This document shows positions 11,627-22,269 of a stretch of DNA of 64,000 nt, piece after piece. The number at the start of each line of letters is the position of its first letter. Positions within the stretch are counted from its first letter, which is position 1. Source of the stretch: Heloderma charlesbogerti (Eukaryota; Chordata; Lepidosauria; Squamata; Helodermatidae). The position numbers were made by a program, and so were the translations under genes. The stretch lies in NCBI GenBank assembly GCA_026122225.1, contig JANEZZ010000982.1:553501-617500 (forward strand), given 5' to 3'. The notes under the pieces were generated by a model that was not told the DNA's origin, did no database searches, and was given only the letters and a program-made list of their open reading frames with translations.

Positions 11627-12176
11627 TGTCAGAAACACCCTTGCTGACTTCTGAAATCCTCTAGTAGCCAGTATCAACACGCAGCCGAAAGGGCTCTTTT
11701 CCTGTTTCCAAGCCTTTATTTCTATTCAACCTAATGACTCTTACAGATGCTAATTGCCTTTGACTAAGTGGAAAACTCAAAAGAGCAGCCTACCAGGGGA
11801 GTCTAAGCTTCAGAAAGTTAGTTGGTCTCCATTTGGGAGAAAAGTGCAGCAAGTCTCTGTACTTAAGGAGTAGGAGGGGAGACTCCCCCCTTTCCCATTG
11901 GGCATCAGGGCACAGCTGTTGTCATCACGCCAAGCAGGCTGAGTGCCTCCTCTCGGTACCTGCAACCTCCCGCTTGTCTCTCACTTCTAGAAGCTCAAGT
12001 TGTCCCTCCCTCTCCCTGCCAGGGTCACTGTCGCTCCCAGGAATGTGAGCGGGGGGAGGCTCTCCCTCCAGCTGCGCCTCTGAAAGATGAGCGGGTTCCT
12101 CTTCTTTCAGAGACTGTAACTTTTCCTCAGAGTCAGAGCTGCTGTGGACTCTATGGGCTCAAATTCAACCTTGACA
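11627..12176 (-). mobile_element. solo LTR, copy 2 (most decayed)
   Basis: 550 bp from TGTCAGAAACACC to CAACCTTGACA, with perfect 5-bp duplication CTACC (11622-11626 and 12177-12181). It reads on the minus strand. The coding-like frame seen in copies 1 and 4 is no longer continuous. It inserted into the reverse L2 copy. Confidence 0.88.
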
Positions 12177-12227
12177 CTACCCAGTAACCTGGTCCCAAGC
12201 TCTTCAGGGCTTTATGTGCCAACAGCA

Positions 12228-12978
12228 TAGGAATGTAGAAAAGTCACTTACCTATTCGCAGGGGTGATTCGCGGTGGGGGGGAGGCGCTTCGCTTCTCCC
12301 CTCGAAGTTCAGGCGAGGGGGGGCAGGCATCCCGCCTCGCCCGGCCGAAATTCAGGCCGGGGGGGGAGGCGCCCCACCTCGCCTGGCCGAAATTCAGGCC
12401 GGGGAGAAGCGCCCCGTCTCCCCGGCCACAAAAGAAAAAGTAAAAAAACAAACAAACCCTGTGAAATAAGGGAACGCTATTTGCGTTGCCCTTATTTTCA
12501 CCGTAGTCTACGTAAATCTTTATGTAGACTAGACGTGCCAAAATAAGGAACGCAAATGGCGGCGCCCATGGGCCGCCGCCATTTGCGTACGCGCTTTTTT
12601 TTTCCCCCCAAAGTCACCCATGATAGTCTACATGACGATTTACGTAGCCTATCACGGCTGACTTTGGAAATCTAGCCGTGATAGGCTACGTAAATCGTCA
12701 CATAGCCTATCACGGGTATTTGTGTGTTTGTTTGTTTTTACTTCTTTATTTTGTAATGGCGGCGGCGGCAGCTGGTCAGGAGACCGGTCACCGCCCCCGA
12801 CGAAACTCCACTGAAACGCCGCCAGGACCCGCCACCAGGAGGGACATTCACTGAAGGTAAGTCCCATCCCGGGGGGTGGCAGGGGGCCGGCGGAGAATTT
12901 CCCCAACACTTTTGGGGGGCCGAATGCCTCGGCACTCGGCCTCCCGAAGATTCATGGGGAAATTCTCCACCATCCCTA
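12228..12978. mobile_element. family A hairpin element, copy A1
   Basis: 751 bp flanked by a perfect 8-bp duplication CAACAGCA (12220-12227 and 12979-12986), with ends TAGGAATG and CATCCCTA. From the left it holds a splice-donor-like motif facing left (12246-12251), a GC-rich tandem block (about 12290-12425), then palindromes at 12504-12531, 12551-12587, 12619-12657 and 12675-12715. Next come ATGGCGGCGGCGGC at 12756 and a right-facing AAG/GTAAGT donor-like motif at 12857. A 32-codon frame from that ATG stops just before the donor. No transposase. An 8-bp duplication points to hAT. Confidence 0.9.
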
Positions 12979-12986
12979 CAACAGCA

Positions 12987-13302
12987 AGCTGCCAGCTCCG
13001 GACCTTAGTTTAACCTAATTGTTTAACCAAATTGCAGGTTACGGCCATTTACGGCTGCATTTAGGTTAAACTAAGCGCTTTATAGCTGTAAGTGGCATCC
13101 ACTACACCATTTGTGGCTGTATTCCTCAGAGCAATGGTGGCTGCCATTACCATATTGCAAGTGGTCCGGATCCGGCGTGCCATTCCAGAGGGTATCCTCG
13201 GGAGGCAGAGGTAAGGGATCCATTCCGCTGCGGATTCTGGAGGCCAGATTCAAAAGAATCCGGCCTCATTTGGGTCCACGGCAGAATTCTTGGCCATCCC
13301 TA
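12987..13302. mobile_element. family A-related element, left end missing
   Basis: It ends GGCCATCCCTA like other copies and shares with 13492-13959 a palindrome around TTAGTTTAA...TTAAACTAA, here near 13010-13075. The left TIR is absent and no target duplication could be assigned. Confidence 0.55.
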
Positions 13303-13491
13303 GTTGCAGCAGACAAGAGTGGGCCAGTGGTGTGAATGTAAAGCAGCTTCCACCACTCAACCAGGCCAGCAGAGATGACTGCGTGCCCAATGTCAAATTT
13401 TAGAGTTCTCTTACTCTGTGCTATGCGGTTCCTTTTTGGACATGTATCCAGGAAACAAAACATCCAGGTCAAGGTGATGGCCTCTTTTTGA

Positions 13492-13959
13492 TAGGGATGG
13501 CGGAGAATTCTGCCACAGACTCCAATGAGGCTGGATTCTAAAGAATCTGGCCCCCTGGAGTCCATGGCAGAATGGAAGACTTACCCCTGACTCCACGCGG
13601 AATCCTCTTTGGCCAGAACCTCCGGCTCCGGATTTCCAACAATATGGCTGCCATGCCATATTGCTGGCTGAAGGGGACTGACTGCAGACGCAGATGGCAT
13701 CCGGGATGCTATTTGCAGCCATAAAGGCCTTAGTTTAAGGTAAAAGCAGCCATTTATGGCTGCCTTTGCCTTAAACTAAGGCCTTTAGGTCCACGAATGG
13801 CATCCCAGATGCCATTTGCGTCCGCAATCAGTAGTCCCCTTCAGCCAGCGATACAGCATGGCAGCTCTGCAGAGCGGAGCCAGCCGAAGAGTATTCCGGG
13901 GAGAGGAACGGATCGTCGACCCCCCCTGCGGACCACCCTCCCCTGGACTGGCAGGTAGG
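13492..13959. mobile_element. family A-related element lacking its right end
   Basis: It starts TAGGGATGGCGGAG and is flanked by a perfect octamer CTTTTTGA (13484-13491 and 13960-13967), yet the right end stops at GCAGGTAGG without the CATCCCTA terminus. The interior has a long palindrome built on GGCCTTAGTTTAAGG near 13727-13792. Either the last ~15 bp were deleted precisely up to the duplication, or the octamer match is coincidence. Confidence 0.65.
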
Positions 13960-14150
13960 CTTTTTGATGACTAATTACAAAACATCCCATAGGACTGTGA
14001 CTTTCTAAGATCAACAGACAGCCACTGAACACTAGGGATGCTGGAGAAATTCAAGACAGACTAAAATGAGGTCAGATTTCTAAGAATCAGACCTGCAGAA
14101 TCCGCTGCAGAGCCACCCCTCAGGCCGCACGGGGTCCGTGGACTTCCAGA

Positions 14151-15238
14151 TAGGGATTTAGGGATGGCAGAGAATTCCGCCATGGATTCCAGCCCACTAT
14201 GCTATTTGTGGTTCCTTTTTTTTCACCATAATTGCCTACGTAAATATTTATGTAGGCTAGAACGGCGAAAAATAGGGAACGCAAATGGTGGCCACCGTAG
14301 CTACCGCCATTTGCGTACGCCATTTTTTGGGGGGGGGTAGCCATGATAGGCTACATAAATTCTTACTTAGCCTATCACGGCAGCCTGGAAGGACACAAAG
14401 GCCGTCGCTATGGCGGCCACCATTTGCGTCCGCAGCAGCCCGTTCGTGGCTGGAAGTCCGGCTGCGGATGGACCTGGCCAGCTGCTCTGCAGAGCCGCCG
14501 CAGAGCAGAGCCAGCTGGGCAGGATCCTGGTGGGGGGAGGACCGGATCGCCTCCCCCCTATTGAGGATTCCAGGGGGAGAGACAGAGCACCTCTCCCCCC
14601 CAGCGGATGCCCCAATCAGAACAGGTAAGGGATTCGTACATCCCTATAGGGATGTTAGAGAATTCCGCCACGGATCCCAGGGGGGCCAAATTCCAGTGAA
14701 TTTGGCCCCCCAGAATCCATGGCAGAATGAAGCCCCCCACCCCATCACCCTGCAAAAGCCCTGTGAAACAGAGCCCAACCTGGCTGCGGCTCTGGTGGCG
14801 GCAGCTCTGGCCACTGCCAGGCTGCTGCAGCTGCAAATGGCGGCCGTCATAGCGGCCCCCATTTACATCCCTACGCCGGCCCATAATAGGCTATGTAAAT
14901 ATTTACGTAGCTTATCACGGCTAAAGTGGAGACGCAAATGGCGTAAGGGACACCGTTTGCATCCCTGCTTTAGCCGTGATAGGCTACGTAAATATGTACA
15001 TAGTATATCACGGGTTTGCGTAGGGACGCAAATGGCATCCCCTACGCAGGACACCATTTGCGTCCAAAGCAGCCCAGCAGCGGCTGGAGGCCCCACTGCG
15101 GGTTGGCCTGGCCGGCGGCTCTGCAGCCTGGCCGTGGAGCAGAGCCAGCCAGGCAGGATTCTGGTGGGAGGAACAGATCGCCTCCCCCCACCTGTGGAAC
15201 CCGGCACAGCCAGGTAAGCGGGGTTTCGTACACCCCTA
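14151..15238. mobile_element. family A element (nest level 2)
   Basis: It begins TAGGGAT at 14151, is cut after 8 bp by another element, resumes at 14647 and ends CACCCCTA at 15238. Flanking octamers CTTCCAGA (14143-14150) and CTTCCGGA (15239-15246) match at 7 of 8 positions. Interior palindromes include GTGATAGGCTACGTAAATAT-type hairpins near 14884-14922 and 14977-15012. Net length without the insert is about 600 bp. Confidence 0.8.
14159..14646. mobile_element. family A element (nest level 3) inserted in a terminal repeat
   Basis: 488 bp, TAGGGATGGCAGAG to CGTACATCCCTA. The duplicated octamer is the host element's own terminus: TAGGGATT (14151-14158) and TAGGGATG (14647-14654), 7 of 8. It contains GTGATAGGCTACATAAAT-type and GCAAATGG/CCGCCATTTGCG modules and a right-facing ACAG/GTAAGG motif near 14625. 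Confidence 0.85.
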
Positions 15239-15769
15239 CTTCCGGATGATTTTTTTTTTTACTTTCCTGAAATTTATGTATATAAAATTCATAGGAAAAT
15301 ACATAAGCTTCTTCTGAGGAAACGTTGAATGGAATGCGGGACTATGCGCTAAATGTTAGGTGCTAAGGTAAATTATGTAAATACTTATGTAAATACTTAC
15401 ATAATTATTTGCATATTTTTCCGCAAGACAAAAAAAAAATGCATCTGTCTGTGAACGGACGGTGGAACAAAAGGCACCTGACAATCTGCGAAACACAGAT
15501 GGAGCGGATTTTACACAGTTTTACTAACCACTCTAGCAATAGTGACATATTTGATTATTGATGACAGCATTGCTTTTAATAAATGGCTCTAAATGGCTTT
15601 TGCTGTTGAGAAATATTGTTTTGTGCAATTGTGCTGTGTTCAGGTAGCACTGTTTTGTTAATTGGATTAGGGGGGAAAGGCTCACTGAATTGAATATAGA
15701 TCGATTGTTGCTTTATTTGCAAGTGCAACTCTTTCAGGTCCCCATTCATTACCGGAGTCTTAGATTAGG

Positions 15770-15942
15770 AGGGCTGGTCCCAGGGCATAGTCTGAAGGCA
15801 CATGAGGCAGCCACCTTGCTGAAGCTAAGCAGGTTTGGGTCTGGTCAATACTTGGAGGGGAGACCCCCTGGGAACCACATGTAGCCACCTTGAGTTCTAT
15901 AATGGAAGAAAGGTGGAAATGGGATATAAATGTAACAGTTAA
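15770..15942 (+). repeat. 5S-rRNA-derived SINE
   Basis: The head keeps recognisable 5S rRNA blocks: GAAGCTAAGCAGG at about 15820 and GTCAATACTTGGAGGGGAGAC at about 15843, matching the intragenic promoter part of 5S genes. The body then reads GTAGCCACCTTGAG...GGATATAAATGTAACA, a SINE tail also present at 42616-42674. It is not a functional 5S gene: the 5S 5' third is poorly kept. 5S-headed SINEs are known from squamates. Confidence 0.85.
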
Positions 15943-16430
15943 AAAATGTGTATCTGAGACTACTGAGAGCTATGGGAAATGCTATCTCCATGGTTTCCAA
16001 CCTCCCTGAATGATGTTGTCCTCTCTTACCTTGGCCATTATGGGAAGGTAAGGAGGGCAGTAAAGAATGGGTGTCAGGGTAAAAAAATGGATCCATTTCA
16101 GATCTGCCTGGACATATGGCCCCTATCCAAAATAGGTCTGGGTTGGATCCATGAAATTAGGTGCCCAGACCATCAAATGTGGATTCCACCCTGTCACAAA
16201 CTGCTAGATTTAAAAGTGCTTGATATGACCAGGGTGGATGGGGTATGGTTGTCTTTTAATGGTTTCCCACCCCCACCCCCTACCCTCTGGGCTGCATCAT
16301 TCCCTTTTTTAGCTTGATCTTAGTGCTAGTTAAGCATAAATCCACATGCCTTTAAATTAATCTTTGCCTATATATACACATCAGCCTTGCAGGAAGGTCT
16401 GAAAAATTGCTGGCACACAGCATTCCTCGT
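15943..16430. other. unique sequence, no gene seen
   Basis: No feature recognised. The longest open frame (15979-16317) shows no domain and is low in coding character. Confidence 0.4.
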
Positions 16431-16434
16431 ACCA

Positions 16435-16765
16435 GTCATTCATTCATTATATTTCTGCACCACCCCATAGGTGAAGCTCTCTGAGCAGTTCACAAAAAAT
16501 TAAAAACCATTGAAATGCATTATATAAAATATAAACCCATTCACATAATGACACAGAACAAATAGCACATACAACAACAACATAGATCTAAAACACTTTA
16601 TAACTATCGGCCAGAGACAGTCACAGAGACTCGTCATACACTGCCAAATGCCTGAGAGAAGAGGGCAGTTTTAACCTGGCGCCAAAAAGATGACCATGTT
16701 GGTGCCAGGCGGGTCTCATCGGTATTCCATAAATGGGGGGCCACCCACTATCCTGACTGAAATGA
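16435..16765 (-). mobile_element. L2-type LINE 3' end (reverse)
   Basis: The L2 tail in reverse: ATATTTCTGCACCACCCCATAGGTGAAGC-type start, AGCAGTTCACAAAAAATTAA, then GGTGCCAGGCGGGTCTC and GGTATTCCATAAATGGGGGGCCACC near 16700-16745. The same order occurs in the other reverse L2 copies of the window. Confidence 0.7.
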
Positions 16766-16922
16766 AAACAACCACAAACTTTTCCAAAGTTGCCCTGCTT
16801 TGTTGTTGAGAAGAGAATCTTGCTTGCTGTCAGTAATCAGAGAAGTAATAAAGGACCTGGAGCACACAAGTGAGACCATATTGTGGCTGCTTTCCTCAGC
16901 CTTTGGGACACTTCTTCTCATG

Positions 16923-17352
16923 TAGGGCTGTTTGAGAAATTCATTTCAGTTTGTTTTGTTTTTTAAAATCAGGATTTACCCAGCTCACACCTCCCAGACT
17001 GAACACAGACTCAAATGCAACCTGTGCTCCAAGTCTGTACATTTCTGAGCTTGCTATGTAATTCCCCCCCCCAATGTTTCTCATGGCATGCATACATTTG
17101 AAAAGTGTGCATAAAAATCCATACATTTGGGAAATGTACACAAACACAATGTAATCAATGGGAGAAGAATGCATACATTTCAAAGATGTGCACAATTGAT
17201 GCATACATTTGGGGAAATACTCTCAAAAATATGCAAGAATTTTCACACAAAACAAAAACAAGACCACAGTCTTTAGAGACACAAGGTGGATTGAGCTTGA
17301 AGGTGAATTTGGAGAGCATTGAACTTGAGTTTTGTGTGTATGCACATCCCTA
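16923..17352. mobile_element. hAT-like AT-rich element (family G)
   Basis: 430 bp, TAGGGCTGTTTGAGAAATTC to GCACATCCCTA, flanked by TTCTCATG (16915-16922) and TTTTCATG (17353-17360), 7 of 8. The interior repeats ATACATTTG-type words; noncoding. Confidence 0.78.
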
Positions 17353-17360
17353 TTTTCATG

Positions 17361-17821
17361 TGATAGAGCAATGTGGGAAGATGTGACACTGCAGCAGTTT
17401 CCACATTGCTGAGGTAACCTAAGAAATGTGCCTGAGAGAAATAAATTCTGGGGGAGGATTCTTGGTGCCTTTTGGATCCAAGATTCCATTTATAAATCAC
17501 TTAGAGCAGAAGCTGTGAGTCACAGCCTGCTGGCAAGACAAGAGGGAAAGATTGCAGCTTCTCTGTGGTGCACAGGAAAAATAGCGTCCCTGAAACTGGA
17601 TAGTACAGGACTTCCGCCTTATGAAGCACAGTGAAATGGCCGCTAATGGCGGCAGTTGGAGGAGGGGAGGAGCCAAAGGGCAGTTAGTCCCAGGTAGGCC
17701 AAAGGAGGGGTCCTTGCTGCCTTATTTCACACACCGATGCAGCCAGGAGGAATAGCTGGGAGGGTAGGCAGTTCTGGGTGAGGAGAAATGCTCCCAACTT
17801 CCCAGCCTTGATATGAGCCAT
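17361..17821. other. unique sequence, no gene seen
   Basis: Nothing recognised. One CTAATGGCGGCAG word near 17643 resembles the YY1-like motif of family A but no family ends flank it. Confidence 0.4.
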
Positions 17822-17829
17822 GGCTTTAT

Positions 17830-18197
17830 TAGGGATGTCCAAACCCACCCCCATGTGAGAAAATGTGCATTTTTCCAAAATGTGCATTTGTGTGCTTACG
17901 CAAATACAAGCACTCGTAAAATGTGCATTTTGCATACCAAAAATGTGCATTCGCAAAAATGTGCATTTTCATGCATATGCAAATATGTGTGTTTTGCCAT
18001 CACCATTTCATTTTTCAAAAAATGGTGACCGCGGAGCTTGATGAGGCTGCTGGGATGAGTGTGGGCCACTCGCCAAGCACAGGCAAGGGGCCAGCCGTGC
18101 AAGGGGCGAGCAGGGGCTTGGCAAGCAGGGCTCAGGGGTGCAGGCAGGGGGGTTCCGCCGGATTCCCGGATGGAATCAGGCACCCATGCCAACCCTA
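17830..18197. mobile_element. hAT-like element (family B)
   Basis: 368 bp, TAGGGATGTCC to CCAACCCTA, perfect 8-bp duplication GGCTTTAT (17822-17829 and 18198-18205). The left half is a tandem of AAAATGTGCATTTT words; the right half is GC-rich (GGCTTGGCAAGCAGGG, shared with 38409 and 46625). Noncoding. Confidence 0.88.
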
Positions 18198-18238
18198 GGC
18201 TTTATTTTGCTATTTCTTCATTCCATTTTCTGAAGTCT

Positions 18239-18383
18239 AATTTTTATGGGTTGGATCCAGACTGACTCATACTTTAGTCCTATTGGTAATCAATGGGACT
18301 TAAGTTAGTTATGACTAACTTAAGTCCCATATTGATTTCAGTGAAACTAAAGCATGGTTAGGTTCATCTGGATCCAACTCCAT
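18239..18383. repeat. palindromic MITE-like repeat
   Basis: An imperfect inverted repeat: TTGGATCCAGAC at the left, CTGGATCCAAC at the right, and a core AAGTTAGTTATGACTAACTT. A related block lies at 41900-42030. Too small to encode anything. Confidence 0.6.
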
Positions 18384-18778
18384 ATGATATCTAGCCCTAG
18401 TCCCTAAATACGAGATCTATTGCGTACATATGCATTCCTCCCTGTCTACCATTTATTAAATGCACTTGAGCTATATAAAACTGTGCCTCATTTGATTTGA
18501 TGTCCTGGAGGGAGGGCTAGTAAATATGAGCCACCCCTTTATTCTCATCGTTTTACCTCACAGTTTTAGGCGAATCTCCAGTGGAGGCACCATGCCAGTT
18601 GTTAGAACCAGGTCAACTTGTCCCCTCTTCTTTCCCTGCATGGGGGCCAGATCATGCATCTCCCCAGTTTAGCTGATGAAAAGGGGAGTTAACATTTTAT
18701 TTCCCTGGACACAGCAAGATAAGTAGTTGGCTTAAACTCAAACTAGTGCCTCAAACTAGTTTGTCCATCTAGCCCAGT
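18384..18778. other. unique sequence, no gene seen
   Basis: No repeat family or coding signature recognised in this stretch. Confidence 0.4.
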
Positions 18779-18786
18779 GCTATCTA

Positions 18787-19144
18787 TAGGGATGTATGAG
18801 GTCTTTGTTTATCTTTGCAAGTCATCTGCAAATGTCATGTTCTCAATCCTGAGCATGAGCAGCGGAATTTTTTTCAAGAAATTTTCACAAATTCACAAAA
18901 ATTGCAACCATGTTTTGTTTTTGTTTTTAAAAAAAGTACATTGTTATCCTTTAGTCAATATGGGAAAGTGCACACTTTGGAAAAATATGTACAGAGATGC
19001 ACATTTCTCCAGTTTGAAATGCAGACTTTTCCCATCCAAGCAAGCCTAAAAAGAGACAAAGAATGGGGGCGAGATGAAACGAGCTTGTAACTACATTTCA
19101 GAGAATTTTGGCAAGCTTGAAAATCACTGGTTCTTCTTTCCCTA
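18787..19144. mobile_element. hAT-like AT-rich element (family G), eroded
   Basis: It starts TAGGGATGTATGAGG and shares with 39185-39586 the block TTAGTCAATRTGGGAAAGTG and the GTGCACACTTT/AATATGTACAG region. The right end reads TTTCCCTA near 19144. No duplication survives. Confidence 0.6.
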
Positions 19145-21343
19145 CTTGTGAACTCTGACTAACAGCAGCTCTGCAGGGTTTCAGGTGGAGCAAGGCCTTT
19201 TCCATCACCTCCCGCCTGATCCTTTTACACTCAAACGTTCATGTGACTCATGTATGTGCCAAATATTACTAGCCAAGCCGGTTTGACTAACACCAACTCG
19301 AGTCATATCGTATATACTAATGTGTCCCCCCACTCCACACCAAAAGACAACAGAGTTAAAGGAGGACTAGTCTTCATTGGCTTTCTGGGGATTCCCCCCA
19401 AGTTTTCTTCCCCCTAAAGGTTTTTTGTACTTCTGCAAAGTTTGTGGCTCCCCAGAGCCTGCCAATACCCCCTTCTTCTTGTGCATGATTGGTGCTGTTT
19501 GGGCCACAGAAGGATTCATGCTTGGAAGATGAGTTTGCAATTTGCATATCTGAATGAATAATGTGCCACTACAGAGAAATATGAAAAGCTGACCACTGCT
19601 TCTGCCTTCCTCCTCTCAGGTAAGAAACAGGTGCAGCTATTTCTGACTGTCAGCCCTTTCTGTGTGTGTGTATTTCCCTTCCTCCCATGTTGTTTCACAG
19701 TTATCTGTTAGTAATAGCAGTATTATTACCCACAGATTAGAAGCTGGGAGGCTTTTAGGCTCCCTGACAGTTGGCCAGAGCAGAGATTAGAGATAAAAGT
19801 TAATCCCATGAGGTAATAACAACAAAAGAAAAGTACAAAGACAGAAGATGAGCTGATAATGATTTGTTTAGGTAAGGCGGGTTCCCTTCTGAGGGTGGTT
19901 GGCTCTTGCTCCGTACAGGCCACCACTGGGTGATCACTTTCCAAATCCTTTAAGGTTTATAACATCTAGCTGAGAAATGGAGGAAGCAATGGGGCAAGAA
20001 ATAGGGTCGCTAACAGGGATGGACATAAATAAATAAGGATATTAAATCGGTACAGCCGTGAACAGAAGGTGGCGGACCGTTTATGGTGTGTTTGCTTGTG
20101 TAACTGCAGGATTGCCAGTCAGTTAACACCTTGAATCAGAAAAGATTAGAACAGTTTCCCTCAGCTTGGACTAAAAGTATCAGGAGAGGAAGAGAGGGAA
20201 AAGAGAGAAAGCATGTTTCTATGTTGCAAAATCACAGTAAATCGTGATTCCTGTGACTTTTGATACAGATTATTTGAGGTATATTAGAAATAGAATCTGC
20301 TTCGACTTCAGCCAGTGCTTTTCCTAAATGAACGGCAAGAACCGTTTAAGGTATTGTTATCCGCATATTATATATCGGGGGCTGATTTGGACTAGAAGCA
20401 TCCACCTCAGAGCACTTGCTTTTAACCACATCACTTTGTAAAGAATAAAATATACCAAAGCAGAGAGCAGTACCTGTCATTCGCCCATTAAATACTAGCT
20501 TCAGAAATAAACCAGATACAGAAATTTCTGGAATAAGGGTCAATAGAATCAGCTCATCCCCCCTCCACCCCATTCCTCTTCCTGCTGTGGAACTGGACAA
20601 CAGCAGTTGGAAGAGGTGACACTGATCTCCAGAGCAGCACTTTCTCCCAAGCAATGCATGCACCTGACTTTTCTACCCAGGGAAATTCAGTAACTGGAGG
20701 GATAGGGAATCTATCTAATATATTCTTGTTATCCTTCCCCTCTCCATGGGAGAAGACAGAATAGAGACAGGGGAAACCAAGTCCATGCATTCAAGTCAGA
20801 TTCTCTCTGCAATCTAAGTTCAGCAAACGATGAGTATCATAAATCTCAGGGTTACCCATCATTTGCTTTATCTCCATTTTTTTTTAAAAAAAAAATATTC
20901 TACCTAAGAAAATTTGAGAAAAAATATTTAATTTGCTACATGCTTTTTCAGAGGGTTTGCTTGTTTACTGTTGTGTCTCCTCTTCAGGACCTGTCAGCTT
21001 ATGGGGTAGGGTGGAGGGAAAGGAAAACAAGGAGTGTGTGTGTGCGTGTGTGTGTGTGTATGTTTTTCCTCCAAACCATTGTATCCCTTACAGTACATAC
21101 TCTCTGACTTCTGTCTTTTCCTGGCAGTCTTGTCTGGAGGGCAACAATACAACTTCCATGCCAAAAGCATCATGATGAATGGTATTTTTATAGAGTGATC
21201 ATAAAGATTTGTTCCATTCAGACACCTCTTTCTGTAATCTCACAATCCCTTTTATCCTAAAGCGGTGTGGCAAGAATCCATTCCAGGTGGCCACAGAAAA
21301 TCCAGACCTGTTTTTCTGTCAGGATGACTTGCTCGGGGCAGGT

Positions 21344-21404
<61 letters not shown>

Positions 21405-21655
21405 CTATAGAATGAGAAAATCTGCTCAGACGAATGGTATTGTTTGATGCTAAACCAACTTTCTTGTTTTACACTTTTAAACATCTGGCTCTCTAAAAGG
21501 TCTTTTCAGAATTGTTCTGTTGCCCCAGTAGCCCAGAATGAAGACACAGGATATTTTTGATTATTGCCTTCGTGCATTTGATTTTTTTTTTTTAAGTCCA
21601 GAATGATCCCATCTCAACTCCACCTGCTTTCCTAATCTTGAAGCTAAAGGATCCT
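19145..21655. other. longest unique stretch of the left half
   Basis: No gene found. The only repeats seen are a GT-rich run near 21036-21060 and a GT/GA microsatellite at 21342-21399. About 20000-20260 looks like undisturbed single-copy sequence and is a possible place to look for conservation. Confidence 0.4.
21342..21399. repeat. compound microsatellite (GT)n(GA)n
   Basis: Pure GT repeats to 21368, then GA repeats to 21399. It produces spurious open frames on both strands. Confidence 0.95.
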
Positions 21656-21660
21656 TCTCC

Positions 21661-22046
21661 TAGAGATGGGCAAGAAAATAATGTTCCTAATCACCCAGAT
21701 AATCTGAACATCACTTTGACACTCTCCTCTTCTCGTTTTCTGCTTTCATTTGTGTTCTTTACTCATTTTGCTTGAGTGGGAAAAGTGTGCATTTTGAATG
21801 GGAAAAAATGCATGGTGTTTTTTTTAAGGGCATCAAAATATGCACTTTTCTCCCATTGAGCATGAAAATATGCATTTTAAAAAATGTGCACTTCTAAAAA
21901 TGTATTTTCTAAAAATGTGCACATTTGCAAAGAATTTGCAAAGAAAATCAGAGAAAGTGTTCTCCTGCTCATGCTCATGTTCAGGGTTGTGAATAGGTCA
22001 TGCTTGCGTGATTTGTGGATATAAACAAAATTCTTCTACCTCCCTA
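21661..22046. mobile_element. hAT-like AT-rich element (family G)
   Basis: It begins TAGAGATGGGC and ends CTCCCTA; the flanks CCTTCTCC and CCTTCCCT agree at 6 of 8. The interior consists of AAAATATGCA/AAAAATGTGCA words with local inverted symmetry. Confidence 0.6.
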
Positions 22047-22269
22047 CCTTCCCTTAACCAAATTCTACTCCTGGCAACTACCACCCTCCAAAGAAGGAAC
22101 CATTGGCATTCTAATCCCCCATCCTACTGTAGCTAACTCCAAACTCCTGGTTTGCCACTGAACTAGCCTCTTACATTTATCTTCTGTTATAAGTGAAGTA
22201 GCCTTTTTAATTTTTGAATCTAAAATGGCACACCCTGTGTTTCCATCAGTTTGGAAACCTCAAACTGGA

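Larger units (their letters stand above)
14033..15527. mobile_element. family D element, host of a double nested insertion
   Basis: The left part (14033-14142, starting TAGGGATGCTGGAG) and right part (15247-15527) together match the uninterrupted copy at 35427-35838. The right part holds a TAAATACTTATGTAAATACT block and the ACACAGATGGAGCGGATTTT end block. Two younger elements sit inside (14151 and 14159). The right terminus is eroded and no duplication was found. Confidence 0.75.

Noticed and set aside
14285..15217. A 310-codon plus-strand open frame
   Set aside because: It runs across three nested transposons and their palindromes, has no domain, and overlaps open frames in other phases and on the other strand. 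GC-rich, stop-poor palindromes explain it.
15815..15890. 5S rRNA gene
   Set aside because: Only the promoter-proximal blocks match; the rest is a SINE body and tail.
16079..16317. Open frame with proline-rich end as a coding exon
   Set aside because: No splice context or domain; the proline run comes from a CCCACCCCC tract.
21209..21415. Open frames over GT/GA repeats as small genes
   Set aside because: The codons come from a microsatellite on either strand.
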